Below are positions 1-9,649 of a stretch of DNA of 64,000 nucleotides, piece by piece. A model generated the notes under the pieces. The model did not search any database and was not told the origin of the DNA. It saw only the letters and a list, made by a program, of their open reading frames with translations. The first letter of the stretch is position 1, and each line of letters opens with the position of its first letter. Location of the stretch: positions 4,311,118 through 4,375,117 of the forward strand of contig NZ_BDUB01000001.1 of assembly GCF_002218065.1 (NCBI RefSeq), written 5' to 3'. The position numbers and the translations under genes are program-made. Origin of the DNA: Nodularia sp. NIES-3585. GTDB lineage: Bacteria > Cyanobacteriota > Cyanobacteriia > Cyanobacteriales > Nostocaceae.

Positions 1-2841
1 ATAAGTTGGCTGAAAAATAGAAAATTGGGTACATCTGTAGCCCAGGTTGAAAGTAATGAAGAAGGCAAGCAGAAAGGATCACTGACGCAACAAACGCTGA
101 TCAAAACAGCAGTTAGCATCGGCATAGTTATTATTGCGTCAACTGGAATGGGTTACTTTCAAGTGATTTCACGAGTCACAGAACATTCATTAGCACAACT
201 TGATGAATACGTAAAACTACGAGCGCAGCGTGAGAGAGCAATATTTACGTTAGCTGAAGATAATCATGTCTTGCTGAAGCAAGCATTGGAAGGGCGGCTC
301 AAAGCACTAGGCGATCGCGATCCCAAAGCTGAGTTTGAGCAGTTGTTTGTAGAATACAAAGATGGTACCCTTCGCAACCGTCCCGAACTCTTTACAGTTG
401 ACGAAAATCCAGGTGTTTTTCTGGGTAAAAATGTCAAAATTGATGCCGATATGCGACGGCGAGTCATAGCTTATTACGATATCCTCAGTGCTTACGGCCC
501 TGCATGGAGCAATCGCTTTGCCAACAGCTATACGCAAATTCCAGAGAATGGAATGGTGATGTATATGCACGAGTATCCCTGGGCATTGATGGCCCCCTCT
601 AGAGAGTCTTTTCTCGTCACCGATGATGAGTCCTTTCAAATTACCCGACCAGTTTATAATCCTGAGCGTAAAACTGTCTGGACAGGAATTTATTATGACC
701 AAGTTGCTGCTGCTTGGATGGCATCTTGTGTCACGCCTTTGGATATAAATGGTAGGCATATCGCTACACTTGGACACGACATTCTCATTGGTGAGTTGCG
801 CGATCGTACTATTAATGATGCTCTCAAAGGCACATACAACATAATCTTTAGAAAAGATGGGCGTTTAGTCGCCCATCCTGATCTGATGGAAGATATTAAA
901 CGAACAAACGGTAAATTTTCCATTCAGCAATCGGGATACTCTCATTTGCAAGAGATTTTTCGGTTAGCGACTAATACACCAGGAAACCAGGTAATTAATA
1001 ATGCCAAATATGACGAATACTTAGCTGTGACAACAATTGATGAACCAGATTGGTATCTAGTTACAGTTTTTCCCAAATCTCTGTTAGCTCAAGAAGCCTT
1101 TAATACGGCGCAACTAATTCTACTATTAGGACTCAGCGCGCTTGTAGTAGAAATTACTATTACATTCTTGATTTTACATTATCAAATAGCTGCTCCACTT
1201 AATAAACTAATGGTAGCAACTGAGAGTATTTCTGCTGGTAATCTAGATATTGAAGTGAACGTACAATGCCCAAATGAACTAGGTCGTTTGGGATATTTAT
1301 TTAACAAAATGTCTCTGAAACTACGAGAATCTTTTGCTGACCTAGCTAGAACCAATGAGAAACTCGAAATTAGAGTTGAAGAACGTACTACGGAACTGAA
1401 GACAGCCAAGGAGGCAGCTGATCAGGCAAACACAGCCAAAAGTGAGTTTCTAGCCAATATGAGTCATGAATTACGTACTCCTCTCAATGGAATTTTGGGA
1501 TATACTCAAATTCTTTATCGCTCCAAAACCTTATCAGAGAAAGATCAAAAAAGCATTAGTATTATTAGTCAATGTGCATCCCATCTTCTCACGTTGATCA
1601 ATGATATTTTGGATATTTCTAAAATTGAAGCTCGGAAGATGGAATTACATTCTATAGATTTCCATTTCCCAGCTTTCTTGCAAGGAGTTGTTGAAATCTG
1701 TCGCATTAAAGCTGAACAAAAAGACATTGAATTTATTTATCAACCGGATGCCGAGCTTCCAGAGGCTGTTTATGCTGATGATAAAAGGTTGCGTCAGGTA
1801 CTAATTAATGTACTGGGTAATGCCATCAAATTCACAGATCAAGGAAAAGTAGTCTTCTCTGTGAAACTTCAGAATATGATTAGTTCTCAATTACAGGAAA
1901 GTTCGACTTACCAAATTCGGTTTTTAATTGAGGACAGCGGTATTGGAATTGCTCACGATCAGATTGAAAAGGTATTTCTGCCATTTGAACAAGTTGGAGA
2001 TTTTAAAAAGCAATCAGAAGGCACCGGCTTAGGTTTAGCAATTAGCCAAAAAATTATCAATATGATGGATAGTACTCTAGAAGTACAGAGTCAAATTGGA
2101 AAGGGTAGCAGATTTTGGTTTGATCTGAAATTAGCAAAATCCCACGATTGGAAAAAAACATCATTTGTTTCTCAGCAAGGCAATATTATTGGTTTTACAG
2201 GTAAAACCAGAAAAGTTTTAGTTGTTGACGATCACTGGGAAAATCGCTCATTTATTGTTAATTTCTTGCAGCCTCTTGGCTTTGAAATGCAGGAAGCAGA
2301 GGATGGTGAACAAGGATTAGAAAAAGCCATGAACTTTCAGCCAGATTTGCTCATAACTGATATTTCGATGCCAGTCATGGATGGTTATGAGATGGTCAAA
2401 AATCTGCGTCAATTATCATTATTTAAAAATATCCCCATTTTTGTGTCCTCAGCCAGCGTATTTGAATCGGACAAGCATCAGAGCTTAGAGATTGGAGCTA
2501 ATGAATTTTTACCAAAACCTGTACAGGTTGATACTTTATTACAAGCATTGCACTTCCATCTGCAACTAGAGTGGATATACGAGGAAGTTGTAGAGAAGGT
2601 GAAGAATAGCAATCAGACAAAATCTGAGACAACAACTGCTGAAATCGTACCACCATCTAAAGAAGACCTTATTTTAATTTATGAGTTAAGTCGTAAAGGT
2701 TTGCTTAACGATTTACTGCAAGAACTAGCAAGAATTGAAAATTTAAATAATGCGTTTTCTCCATTTACTCAAAAACTCACTCAATTTGCTAAGAGCTTCC
2801 AAATTAAACAGATAAAGCTTTTTTTAGAAAAATATTTGTAA
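1..2841 (+). CDS. Hybrid sensor histidine kinase (Cache-HAMP-HisKA-HATPase-REC), 5' end possibly outside the window
   Basis: A membrane-bound phosphorelay sensor kinase. A transmembrane helix lies near residues 25-48 (numbered from the TTG at 25). It is followed by a roughly 310-residue extracytoplasmic Cache-type sensor region, a second membrane helix near 360-385, a HAMP linker and a short coiled coil. The HisKA H-box (SHELRTP) has its phospho-accepting His near residue 480, and the HATPase_c G2-type motif (GTGLGLAIS) is near 667. A C-terminal receiver domain shows the acidic pair in VVDDH near 732 and the acceptor Asp in TDISMP near 778. A helical tail of about 120 residues follows. The TTG at 25 is the first candidate start in this frame, but the frame stays open to base 1, so the true start may lie upstream. 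The ligand cannot be read from sequence. The stop codon directly abuts a MITE-like repeat. Confidence 0.93.
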   Translation: MSWLKNRKLGTSVAQVESNEEGKQKGSLTQQTLIKTAVSIGIVIIASTGMGYFQVISRVTEHSLAQLDEYVKLRAQRERAIFTLAEDNHVLLKQALEGRLKALGDRDPKAEFEQLFVEYKDGTLRNRPELFTVDENPGVFLGKNVKIDADMRRRVIAYYDILSAYGPAWSNRFANSYTQIPENGMVMYMHEYPWALMAPSRESFLVTDDESFQITRPVYNPERKTVWTGIYYDQVAAAWMASCVTPLDINGRHIATLGHDILIGELRDRTINDALKGTYNIIFRKDGRLVAHPDLMEDIKRTNGKFSIQQSGYSHLQEIFRLATNTPGNQVINNAKYDEYLAVTTIDEPDWYLVTVFPKSLLAQEAFNTAQLILLLGLSALVVEITITFLILHYQIAAPLNKLMVATESISAGNLDIEVNVQCPNELGRLGYLFNKMSLKLRESFADLARTNEKLEIRVEERTTELKTAKEAADQANTAKSEFLANMSHELRTPLNGILGYTQILYRSKTLSEKDQKSISIISQCASHLLTLINDILDISKIEARKMELHSIDFHFPAFLQGVVEICRIKAEQKDIEFIYQPDAELPEAVYADDKRLRQVLINVLGNAIKFTDQGKVVFSVKLQNMISSQLQESSTYQIRFLIEDSGIGIAHDQIEKVFLPFEQVGDFKKQSEGTGLGLAISQKIINMMDSTLEVQSQIGKGSRFWFDLKLAKSHDWKKTSFVSQQGNIIGFTGKTRKVLVVDDHWENRSFIVNFLQPLGFEMQEAEDGEQGLEKAMNFQPDLLITDISMPVMDGYEMVKNLRQLSLFKNIPIFVSSASVFESDKHQSLEIGANEFLPKPVQVDTLLQALHFHLQLEWIYEEVVEKVKNSNQTKSETTTAEIVPPSKEDLILIYELSRKGLLNDLLQELARIENLNNAFSPFTQKLTQFAKSFQIKQIKLFLEKYL

Positions 2842-2993
2842 TATAGGAATCTGATTTGATTATTGAAGAAATCTAAGTATATGTAGGGTGTGTTATGGCT
2901 TTAGCCTAACGCACCGTCTTCTGAGTCTTGGTACCGTACTCTCCTCAATCACACACCCTACGTGTGTTTCATAAATCAAATATGAGTCCTATA
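2842..2993 (+). repeat. MITE-like repeat family A, copy 1
   Basis: A 152-bp element bounded by imperfect inverted ends, TATAGGAATCTGATTTGATT on the left and the complement of TATAGGACTCATATTTGATT on the right. The interior has palindromes built from GTAGGGTGTGT/ACACACCCTAC and a TTATGGCTTTAGCCTAACGCACC stretch. Three further copies lie at 14804-14956, 18466-18618 and 56423-56569. It starts one base after the kinase stop codon, so the transcript's 3' UTR would fold through it. No transposase is encoded. Confidence 0.8.
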
Positions 2994-3395
2994 CCAAATT
3001 GGTAAGTCTTGGGGCTTGTAAACAGTTAGGGGACTTCCAAGGAATAAAATTCCCAATTTGTAGGGTGGGTGAGGACGATAGTCCGTAACCCACCATCAAT
3101 TTAAGGGATAGTGGTGGGTTAAGCGATCGCTTAACCCGACTACAATTTTTGGGGAATTACTTTTTTTGTTCCCTAGAAAAAAGTCGTTAAATTCAAATTA
3201 GCATCGCTTGCTTTACAAATCTATTTAATTTAGATTAAAATTTATTAAATATATTCAACTTAATATAACTAAAACCTTCGTTGCATTACTTAAAACTAAT
3301 TGCAGTTATCTATTGCAGTTTGTAAATATATTTTGGGGATCGTTATATTCTTCCTTTAGACTGAATCTCAACGGGAAAGTATTGGATCAACGCAA
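2994..3395. repeat. Intergenic region with family D hairpin repeat and a HIP1-centred palindrome
   Basis: This gap holds no convincing gene. Bases 3025-3094 match the reverse complement of 62806-62874 (a repeat containing GGTGGGTTACGGACTATCGT). A perfect 22-bp palindrome centred on GCGATCGC lies at 3116-3137. The rest, to 3395, is AT-rich and is the leader of the next gene; no clear promoter could be assigned. Confidence 0.55.
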
Positions 3396-3716
3396 ATGCA
3401 TTCAATGAATTTAATGTGCCACGAATTTGTAGTTGCTGTATCCTTTGTTGCTTGTATTGCTGGTCTGTTATTACTGTGGGATCGCAAGCAGCCAAAAGAT
3501 AATCTGGAAGAAACAGAGAAAATTCTCTTTAGGATGAGCTTCTCTTACTGGCTGGTGTACTGTTGTGCTTTTGGGCTGGAAAAATTAATTTTACCTGACT
3601 GGGAAACTGCACTCATGTCGGTAAAAATCACTATAGCTTTGTCATATTTCTTAACTTTCTCTTGCGTCCTCAGTTTGCCATTACATAAATTTTCAGTCCG
3701 CCAAGTGGAAGAATAG
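3396..3716 (+). CDS. Small hypothetical membrane protein, 106 aa
   Basis: I do not recognise a family. The sequence predicts about three hydrophobic helices, near residues 9-27, 45-60 and 75-95, separated by short charged stretches (DRKQPKDNLEETEK), which suggests a small integral membrane protein. ATGs at 3396, 3405 and 3414 are all possible starts; the first is used here and none has a strong Shine-Dalgarno sequence. It is preceded by an AT-rich leader and has no same-strand partner. The downstream genes are convergent. Codon use looks ordinary for the window. Coding status is supported by length and hydrophobic pattern only. Confidence 0.6.
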   Translation: MHSMNLMCHEFVVAVSFVACIAGLLLLWDRKQPKDNLEETEKILFRMSFSYWLVYCCAFGLEKLILPDWETALMSVKITIALSYFLTFSCVLSLPLHKFSVRQVEE

Positions 3717-3752
3717 CCGATAGTCAACCATCGATGAACTCTGGACAATGGA

Positions 3753-4076
3753 CTATGAGGCTGATTTAATTTTCATGGCGATCGCAATCGTATCTTCAAA
3801 CTTATCCTGATCTAAAGTGGTCAGGATAAAAACCTCTTGTACTGTCTTACCCTGACGCGCTATGACTTTATAACCACCTCGAATAGGTACAGATACACGC
3901 AGTTGCATTTTTGGACAATGGCCTTTAGCCCGCCCTAAAACCCCTGGGGTGACAGTTTGAATCCCATCCTGCTGACACAGACGTTCCAAAATTGGGATGA
4001 GACCAGAAAGATGAGTTGAGTGATTCCAGACTAATCTGCCATCTTTGCCAGAAGCGTCTTTTGCGGGTTTGCCCAT
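3753..4076 (-). CDS. DUF2103 family predicted metal-binding protein
   Basis: A 107-residue protein resembling the cyanobacterial DUF2103 family, which is annotated as predicted metal-binding. Recognisable features are the N-terminal WNHSTHLSGLIPILERL stretch, a central VTPGVLGRAKGHCPK segment with Cys and His that could ligate metal, and the conserved RVSVPIRGGYKVIARQGKTV block. The function is unknown. It lies 9 bp downstream of clpS on the same strand, so the two are likely co-transcribed. The family assignment is from memory of the conserved block, not a search. Confidence 0.8.
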   Translation of the reverse strand: MGKPAKDASGKDGRLVWNHSTHLSGLIPILERLCQQDGIQTVTPGVLGRAKGHCPKMQLRVSVPIRGGYKVIARQGKTVQEVFILTTLDQDKFEDTIAIAMKIKSAS

Positions 4077-4085
4077 AATAAATAA

Positions 4086-4412
4086 TTAAGCCGCTTCTAA
4101 AGGTGCCATTGTTAAACCTGCTCGACGTAGTTGTTGATGATACAGTTCCGCCATTTCTTGGGGACCTACCCAGACAACAGCTTGCCCTTCATAATGTATC
4201 TGATTGGTCAAATCCCAAGCTAAATCACCTGTCATTCCCGGAATATACTTCAGCAAACACTCAGATACGTGCTGAAAAGTATTAAAGTCATCGTTTAAAA
4301 CAATCACTTTGTAATTCGGATAAGTCTTGCGGATAACTTGAGTAGTCTTTCCAGGAGCTACAGTTGGTGCTGTACCCGCTCCGTATACAGCTGCTGAAAG
4401 TCTTGTAACCAT
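4086..4412 (-). CDS. clpS: ATP-dependent Clp protease adaptor ClpS
   Basis: ClpS binds the ClpC N-domain and delivers N-degron substrates to the Clp protease. The diagnostic motif YKVIVLNDDFNTFQHV is present; the Asp pair and Asn form the N-degron pocket in the family. It is followed by the HYEGQAVVWVG and ELYHQQLRRAGLTM segments. An N-terminal tail of about 30 residues precedes the core. The ATG at 4412 (MVTRLSA) is preferred over an in-frame TTG at 4427, because cyanobacterial homologues as I recall them begin there. It is upstream of the DUF2103 gene with a 9-bp gap. Cyanobacteria often carry two ClpS paralogues; which one this is cannot be decided here. Confidence 0.93.
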   Translation of the reverse strand: MVTRLSAAVYGAGTAPTVAPGKTTQVIRKTYPNYKVIVLNDDFNTFQHVSECLLKYIPGMTGDLAWDLTNQIHYEGQAVVWVGPQEMAELYHQQLRRAGLTMAPLEAA

Positions 4413-4477
4413 AAAACAGTGAGCCAACAGGATTTTACAAATCTACACTTACAAATAACTAGTCTAGTCTATTGTCT

Positions 4478-4537
<60 letters not shown>

Positions 4538-4608
4538 AAGCAAAGATGAAATAGCGGTTGATCCGTTTATCCTAGCCCCTAGACCAATAGTTCCTTAATG
4601 GTATAAAC

Positions 4609-4626
4609 CCATAGATTTATCTATGG
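4609..4626 (-). terminator. Candidate hairpin downstream of the FAD oxidoreductase gene
   Basis: A 9-bp stem (CCCATAGAT/ATCTATGGG) with a 2-nt centre lies 45 bp past the oxidoreductase stop codon. On the minus strand it is followed by TTTATA, only a weak U-tract, so termination is possible but not assured. Confidence 0.4.
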
Positions 4627-4670
4627 GGTCAATCCTAAATCCCAAATCTAAAATCTAAAATTGTTCAACC

Positions 4671-6719
4671 CTAACGCCAATTATCCCAGTTTTCGTTAAA
4701 AATTGAAGTATCAGGGAAAGCTGTAGGGTTGCCATTTTGCTCCAATAGACGTTTGAGAGCTTGTAATTGTGGTACTGGCTTCGGTAAATTCTCTACCAGT
4801 TGATAAGGTGCAACTTCATTTTTTAAAGAGAAAGCCGCAGTAGTTCCCGCCGCAGCACCAGCCGACCATTCAAATGAGTGTACCCGATAGGCAGCCGCAG
4901 CAATGTGACTGGTAGCGATACTTTTACCTCCTACGATCAAATTATCGATTTTTTGGGGAATCATGGCTCTGAGGGCAATTTGGAAGGGATAAGCTTGACC
5001 AGCACCTCGCCTTTCTCCGGAACGTTCTCTATTACCAGCCGCTTCTGGGGGGCTTTTCTCCATACAAGGATGGAAGTCTATGGCATAGTGTCCAATACCT
5101 ACAGCATCGGGAAAAATAGTCGAACGAGTCCGCCGCATGACTTGTTCCGGTGGCTTTTGTCCTGTAATTACTGATATTGCTTCTAAGCCTGCCAGTGTCC
5201 CTTGCAACCTACGGTACATAGCCGCAGGTAGTGTTTGGCGATAATACTCATCGTTGTAGTCGCGGCGAGAAATATCAGTTTCCCAAATGGTAAAACCTTC
5301 AGGTTGTCCCCAACTGGGACGGCCAATTATCCGTCGTCCTTCGCGCATATAGGGATATTTTGATAAGCCATGCGCTGTTCCCATTGGGGAATTCAACCCG
5401 GATATAAAGCGGTTATTTGTTTGTTGCTGCTTTACACCTTCACCCAGTTGAGAATCTGTAGTCCCAGCTACTAGCCAGTAATAGTACGCAAGTGATATTT
5501 CCTCACCTTTGCGGAGGCTTTCTGTGCGTAGTCCCCCCATCCAGCCCCCAGGTTGCAACTGTTGAGTAGCTTGCAATTGTTGGCGCGTGTAAACTAGGTT
5601 ATCTTGGGCGGTTCCGGGGCGATAGTCGTTACCCCAAGTCCAGTTTTGCATGGAAATGTCCCCTGGTGTGGGAGTCGAAAATCTCACACCTCCGAAGGTT
5701 GCAGGTTGTCCCTTTTGCGGACTCCAAATGCGGCGATAGGTGAAAACTAAGTCAAAGCTTGCCAGTCGCTGTAATTCATAACTGAAATATGGGGAATACT
5801 GTAGATAAAATGGCGGCATTTCCTGGGGTTGTGGTTCTTTGGTAGCCTCCATTGCAAAAGTGTAAGTAAAACCTTGGGTACAATAAGGATCGTTTTGGGC
5901 GCTGGAAGCAGAAGGTTCCAGGTGAGAACGAGGATCAATACCCAATCTGTAGGGAACATCAGCAAGAGCGATAATTTCTCCAGTTTCGGTAGCATCGACA
6001 ACGTACCACTTGGGGGCGTTCCCTTGGCTTTTTTGGGGAACTAGACGAATAATATTTTTGGTAAACCTAGATGAGTTTTCGTAGCGATAAGCATCTTGAA
6101 TGGTTTGAGATAAAGTTAAGCTGTTATGAGGTGGTGCGCCTTTTGCTGGTTGATGTTGAATTGCGACAGCGCTACTAATTAACTGTCCACCACCCTCAAC
6201 TGTAGATGGGCTAATTTCTAAATCTTTGACTACTGTATTGGGGAACCATTCTAACTTGCCTCTACCCCTTCTCTGGGCATCTTTGAGCATCTGAGTCATG
6301 ACGGTGTGAGCATCACGAGGCAGAAAGCAAGAGTCACTTACCCAGCAGTCGCCAGGGTTAAGTTTACCGTATTTGCGTTCAATGCGATTTCGCAATTCCA
6401 AGTAGCCACGAGAATAAAATTGGCGACTGCGCTGGGTGGGGCGTTCATCTAATGCAGATGTTCCCTGGGAAGAAATTTGTCCTCCCAACCAATCGGTAAT
6501 TTCTGTGAGGCAAACTCTACGCCCAGCGAGTAAGCCCTCATAAGCTGTAGCGACACCAGAGAGTCCACCACCCACCACTAAAATTTCACAATTTACGGTT
6601 TTGTCTGGATTTCTCGGTGGTGCAGCAACAATGGCAGAATGAGGTGCAATTAAGTGAGATATTAAGCTGACACTGATTAGTGATGTCAAGCTGTAAGCTA
6701 CTTTGTGTCTACGCTTCAT
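4671..6719 (-). CDS. Exported FAD-dependent oxidoreductase (FAD_oxidored family)
   Basis: A flavoprotein of about 682 residues. The N-terminus (MKRRHKVAYS, then a hydrophobic run ending HSAIVA-APP) looks like a signal peptide, so the protein probably acts in the periplasm or outside. The Rossmann dinucleotide motif VVGGGLSGVATAYE is near residues 48-61, followed by a GG-rich WLGGQISSQG loop. A C-terminal block contains LIVGGKSIATSHIAAAAYR, typical of the FAD_oxidored fold. The substrate is unknown. The ATG at 6719 is preferred to the start at 6776, because the longer form puts 19 polar residues before the signal peptide. The gene is transcribed alone. Confidence 0.85.
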   Translation of the reverse strand: MKRRHKVAYSLTSLISVSLISHLIAPHSAIVAAPPRNPDKTVNCEILVVGGGLSGVATAYEGLLAGRRVCLTEITDWLGGQISSQGTSALDERPTQRSRQFYSRGYLELRNRIERKYGKLNPGDCWVSDSCFLPRDAHTVMTQMLKDAQRRGRGKLEWFPNTVVKDLEISPSTVEGGGQLISSAVAIQHQPAKGAPPHNSLTLSQTIQDAYRYENSSRFTKNIIRLVPQKSQGNAPKWYVVDATETGEIIALADVPYRLGIDPRSHLEPSASSAQNDPYCTQGFTYTFAMEATKEPQPQEMPPFYLQYSPYFSYELQRLASFDLVFTYRRIWSPQKGQPATFGGVRFSTPTPGDISMQNWTWGNDYRPGTAQDNLVYTRQQLQATQQLQPGGWMGGLRTESLRKGEEISLAYYYWLVAGTTDSQLGEGVKQQQTNNRFISGLNSPMGTAHGLSKYPYMREGRRIIGRPSWGQPEGFTIWETDISRRDYNDEYYRQTLPAAMYRRLQGTLAGLEAISVITGQKPPEQVMRRTRSTIFPDAVGIGHYAIDFHPCMEKSPPEAAGNRERSGERRGAGQAYPFQIALRAMIPQKIDNLIVGGKSIATSHIAAAAYRVHSFEWSAGAAAGTTAAFSLKNEVAPYQLVENLPKPVPQLQALKRLLEQNGNPTAFPDTSIFNENWDNWR

Positions 6720-6805
6720 AGTGAAAGAAAGTCCTGTACTCCTATCATTGATTTGTAGACGGTAGCATCTGACCAATGTTGATCACAAGTTTACCATAGT
6801 TACGC

Positions 6806-6837
6806 AAAAAAGCCAGATTCAACATCTGACTTTTTTG
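6806..6837. terminator. Bidirectional intrinsic terminator
   Basis: An A-tract, a near-perfect stem (AAGCCAGAT/ATCTGACTT) with a 5-nt loop, and a run of six T. Because it is symmetrical, it can serve the RRM gene transcript (minus strand, about 180 bp upstream) and plus-strand readthrough. It also insulates the oxidoreductase promoter. Confidence 0.65.
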
Positions 6838-7017
6838 TACGCTCATAAAATTCCAATTAACAAAATAACCGATTTGTAGTCTCAGATATTGCACCGGGCG
6901 ACAGTCAGTCGCGACTACACAGGCAAAACCCTGAGATTCAATGCCTTAACGCTCCCTACAAATCCTGGTTAATTTGCTTTTGGTAATTTTCTACAGGAAA
7001 TTTTTAGTTGTGAAGTT

Positions 7018-7338
7018 TTAGTAGCGGTTACGTCCACCACCTCCACCACCACCATATCCTCCTCCTCTGTTACCACCGCCAAAGGAACCTCTGTCTTCCT
7101 TGGGTTTAGCCTTATTAACTTTCAATCCACGACCCATCCATTCAGCACCATCTAGTGCTTCAATGGCAGCTGTTTCTTCCGCTTCTGTATCCATTTCCAC
7201 AAAAGCAAAGCCACGCATCCGGCCTGTTTCACGGTCAGTAGGTACTTGAACCCGCTTAACAGTGCCATATTCAGCAAATACTCCACTGAGATCTGCTTCT
7301 GTAACCTCGTAAGAAAGGTTGCCTACGTAAATCGACAT
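7018..7338 (-). CDS. rbp: Glycine-rich RRM RNA-binding protein (Rbp type)
   Basis: A single RNA recognition motif spans residues 1-80, with RNP2 IYVGNL at 3-8 and RNP1 RGFAFVEM near 42-49. A short Gly/Arg-rich tail ends GGGGGGGRNRY. This is the architecture of cyanobacterial cold-inducible Rbp proteins. These bind single-stranded RNA; several paralogues exist in Anabaena, and I cannot say which one this is. The start at 7338 is backed by a GGAGA Shine-Dalgarno sequence 6-10 bases upstream. The roughly 300-bp gap upstream would contain the long 5' leader common to these genes. Confidence 0.93.
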   Translation of the reverse strand: MSIYVGNLSYEVTEADLSGVFAEYGTVKRVQVPTDRETGRMRGFAFVEMDTEAEETAAIEALDGAEWMGRGLKVNKAKPKEDRGSFGGGNRGGGYGGGGGGGRNRY

Positions 7339-7640
7339 CGGATTGTCTCCAAAATTATTACTGTGTATAGATTTAAATTTCGGAGAATTAAATTTGTAGA
7401 TACCAAAAGGGAATACCTGTCAATACTCAAAACAAATACTGTCACCGAATAAATCCTAATATTCTTAAGATTACACACAAGCTCACTATCTGTATATAGC
7501 AGATAGTTAAAATATGATTAACTTCTTAAGTTGATTCTGCCTTTGGTACTTCGGATCAGCCGTGTGTTACTTAGCAGCGCACTTTTCACAAGTTCTCACC
7601 AAACCAATGTAATATACAGATAAGTTTATAAAAATTAACA
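7339..7640. other. Divergent intergenic region between the RRM gene and the 95-aa gene
   Basis: AT-rich spacer holding the divergent promoters of both neighbours. No repeat family or RNA gene was recognised, and exact promoter elements could not be assigned by eye. Confidence 0.4.
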
Positions 7641-7928
7641 ATGGTAGAACGCCCAATCAAGAAATCGGAACGTCAATCTCAGCCCATTACAGACAACAGT
7701 TCCGAAAATTCCGATTCTATGACTCCTGTAGAATCTCAGTCTAAAAGCTTGAAACCAGTTGTTAATCGCTCTTCTAGCGCGGGAAAAAAATCATCTTTAA
7801 AAGATGATACTCGGCAAAGAGTTAATCCTGCCTTGGCGCGTGGTCCAAAACCAGTTAAACTGCCAGTTAATGTCAAAACCGAACCTGAAAGCGAATCTGA
7901 ACCCATCTCTGATGAGCCTCAAGAATAA
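7641..7928 (+). CDS. Hypothetical low-complexity protein, 95 aa
   Basis: A strongly polar, probably disordered protein rich in Ser, Glu, Lys and Pro (ENSDSMTPVESQSKS near the middle, PESESEPISDEPQE at the end). A conserved-looking core, QRVNPALARGPKPVKLPVN, lies at about 59-77. I have no functional family to propose. The start ATG at 7641 follows an AT-rich leader. It stands alone, with mobile-element debris downstream. Its amino-acid composition is unlike a random reading frame, and that is the main support for coding. Confidence 0.65.
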   Translation: MVERPIKKSERQSQPITDNSSENSDSMTPVESQSKSLKPVVNRSSSAGKKSSLKDDTRQRVNPALARGPKPVKLPVNVKTEPESESEPISDEPQE

Positions 7929-7965
7929 GATTTTGCGGAAGGCAGCAATTTAGCTAGTCAGAGGA

Positions 7966-8160
7966 TTTGACACTCCTTGCGATAAATCGACGGGGATTCT
8001 TGGTTCAACGAAACCACTTAACCTAGAGTCCTTGCGTCGTCTAAACCACAGGTGGGATTCTCCCCCGACGCGCAGCCATGCCCGTTGGCGTAAGCCTGTC
8101 GCTAGGCATAGGGCTTTAGCGTTAATTCGGGTATGCCCTACCCTATTTGCATGAGTATAA
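7966..8160 (-). mobile_element. Solo right-end remnant of an IS200/IS605 (TnpB-type) element
   Basis: Read on the minus strand, this stretch resembles the non-coding right end of cyanobacterial IS605-family elements. It contains a GAACCAAGAATCCCC...AGTGTCAA terminus, preceded by a GC-rich segment (GTCGGGGGAGAATCC) that would form the scaffold part of an omega RNA. No intact tnpA or tnpB is adjacent. The expected perfect terminal stem is degenerate (CTCC...GGGG with mismatches), so it is likely a decayed relic. The assignment is from recollection of this conserved end, not a database match. Confidence 0.45.
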
Positions 8161-8221
8161 GTCCTGTTTGGTTTGAAACAAATTGTTTCAAAATGCTGAT
8201 TCGTCTAGCGCCTAAGAATCT

Positions 8222-9137
8222 TTGGCATTGCTGAATAGGAATATGAATCAGGCGATAGCGCCAGCGCTGTTTCTTGGATGCCCGGAGGGCTTTTGTCAGT
8301 TCGCTAAAATCTGATGAGTAGGAGAGGTCTTGAGCGGCACTGAGCCATACTTAAGATAATGTATTACCAGTCGAATGGAGAGTTTAAGCATTTCTTCTGA
8401 CTTAGAATCACAAAAAGTTTTCCGTTCGCGAAGTGTGCCGAAGGCATTGTAGTCGAGCTAAATAATGTCTAAAACGACTGTTTTATCCTTCTACTCGCGT
8501 CATATAAACTTTACTAACAATATGATCTTCATTGCTAATAAAACAAGGATAAACTGGGTAACCGTCTGTAACATAAAATAAAGAATGCCAACATCCGATA
8601 ATCTGCCACAATAACTTAAAAGTTGCCGAACTCCGGTCGCCTAAAACCCAAGCTATAACTCCTGGAATATGCTTATTAACTGCCGTACACAACCAAATCT
8701 AATTTTTTTAACGATAAATATTTTTAACTCACCAATTTGGGTTATTTCTAGTATTTCATCATATTCTGGTGTATCTGGCAAGGTGTTACCTACCTCTTTT
8801 ACCCAGTTGATGACTGTCGTATCATGTACTTTTTTAACCCGTTCTATTGCTCGTTCGCGTAGCATGGCGCAGCCATAAACCCGATCCATTGACATACATT
8901 TCTAAACATTCACGTTTAATTTCTTCTGAGTAACCCTTCGATTCATCAGAATCAATAAACTGACGACCACATTTAACACATATGTGATTTTGTTTACCTC
9001 TGTGTTTACCATTCTTGCGAATATGAGTTGATGCACATCTTGGACATTTCATAGCGAACTGACAAAAGCCCTCCGGGCATCCAAGAAACAGCGCTTGCTC
9101 TATCGCACTAATTCATATTTCTATTCTGCAACGCCAA
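8222..9137 (-). mobile_element. Decayed IS1-family insertion sequence with ~85-bp inverted repeats
   Basis: The element is about 916 bp. Its outer ends, 8222-8306 and 9052-9137, are inverted repeats of about 85 bp; the inner 43 bp of each are identical (from GCGCTGTTTCTTGG to the GTTCGCTA end). The interior carries a frameshifted IS1-type transposase. I could not identify a convincing target-site duplication. Confidence 0.8.
8296..9052 (-). pseudogene. IS1-family transposase, frameshifted
   Basis: Reading from 9052, an N-terminal zinc-ribbon (CPRC...CVKCGRQF) and the GYSEEIKRECLEMYVNG segment match the IS1 InsA-like part. The frame then breaks. It resumes in other frames with ERVKKVHDTTVINWVKEVG, then PGVIAWVLGDRSSATFKLLWQ...YFISNEDHIVSKVYMTRVEG, and finally SKSEEMLKLSIRLVIHYLKY near 8340-8390. 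At least three frame changes, plus a corrupted stretch near 8400-8480, make it inactive. This class of IS1 in cyanobacteria normally encodes one continuous 230-240 aa transposase, so all major blocks are present but broken. Confidence 0.85.
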
Positions 9138-9371
9138 TTTTTCTGGATTCATATTCATTAATTCAAGTTTGGGTCACCCTAAGTACAGGTTTTAAATATT
9201 CTTAAAGCTTGAGTTTTGATATTCAAGTCTAATACTATCTCACCTTTTTAATATCTATTTTATTTGTGTTTCAAATTTCCCCTAAGTAAGTCGGCGAGAA
9301 AAATTCAATGTACATCAAGAAATATAAATTGTTCGTAGTGGAGTGACATACTTAAAATAATGCAAAAAATT

Positions 9372-9444
9372 GTAGGTTGGGTTGACTTAAGGAAACCCAA
9401 CATCATTGGCAGCGTTGGGTTGCGCTACGCTTAACCCAACCTAC
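9372..9444. repeat. Palindromic intergenic repeat
   Basis: GTAGGTTGGGTT...AACCCAACCTAC ends flank internal inverted copies of GGAAACCCAAC/GTTGGGTT. The whole stretch can fold into one long hairpin. Such GTTGGGTT repeats are common between cyanobacterial genes. No coding potential was seen. Confidence 0.6.
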
Positions 9445-9649
9445 GTTTAATGCCCTGTTTTAGCTGTGTCAGTCCACTACGTGTCTGTAAGGGAAAAGCG
9501 CAGGCTATGCCAACAAAAACAAATAGTAATCCTACAGATTCTGATCAATACAGACTGTGTTACTGTAAATAAGCATCTTGCCTTAAACTTGCCGGAAAAC
9601 TGTTAGTTTTTGCAGAGATTTGGTTAAAATTATTGTGTAACAATCATCC

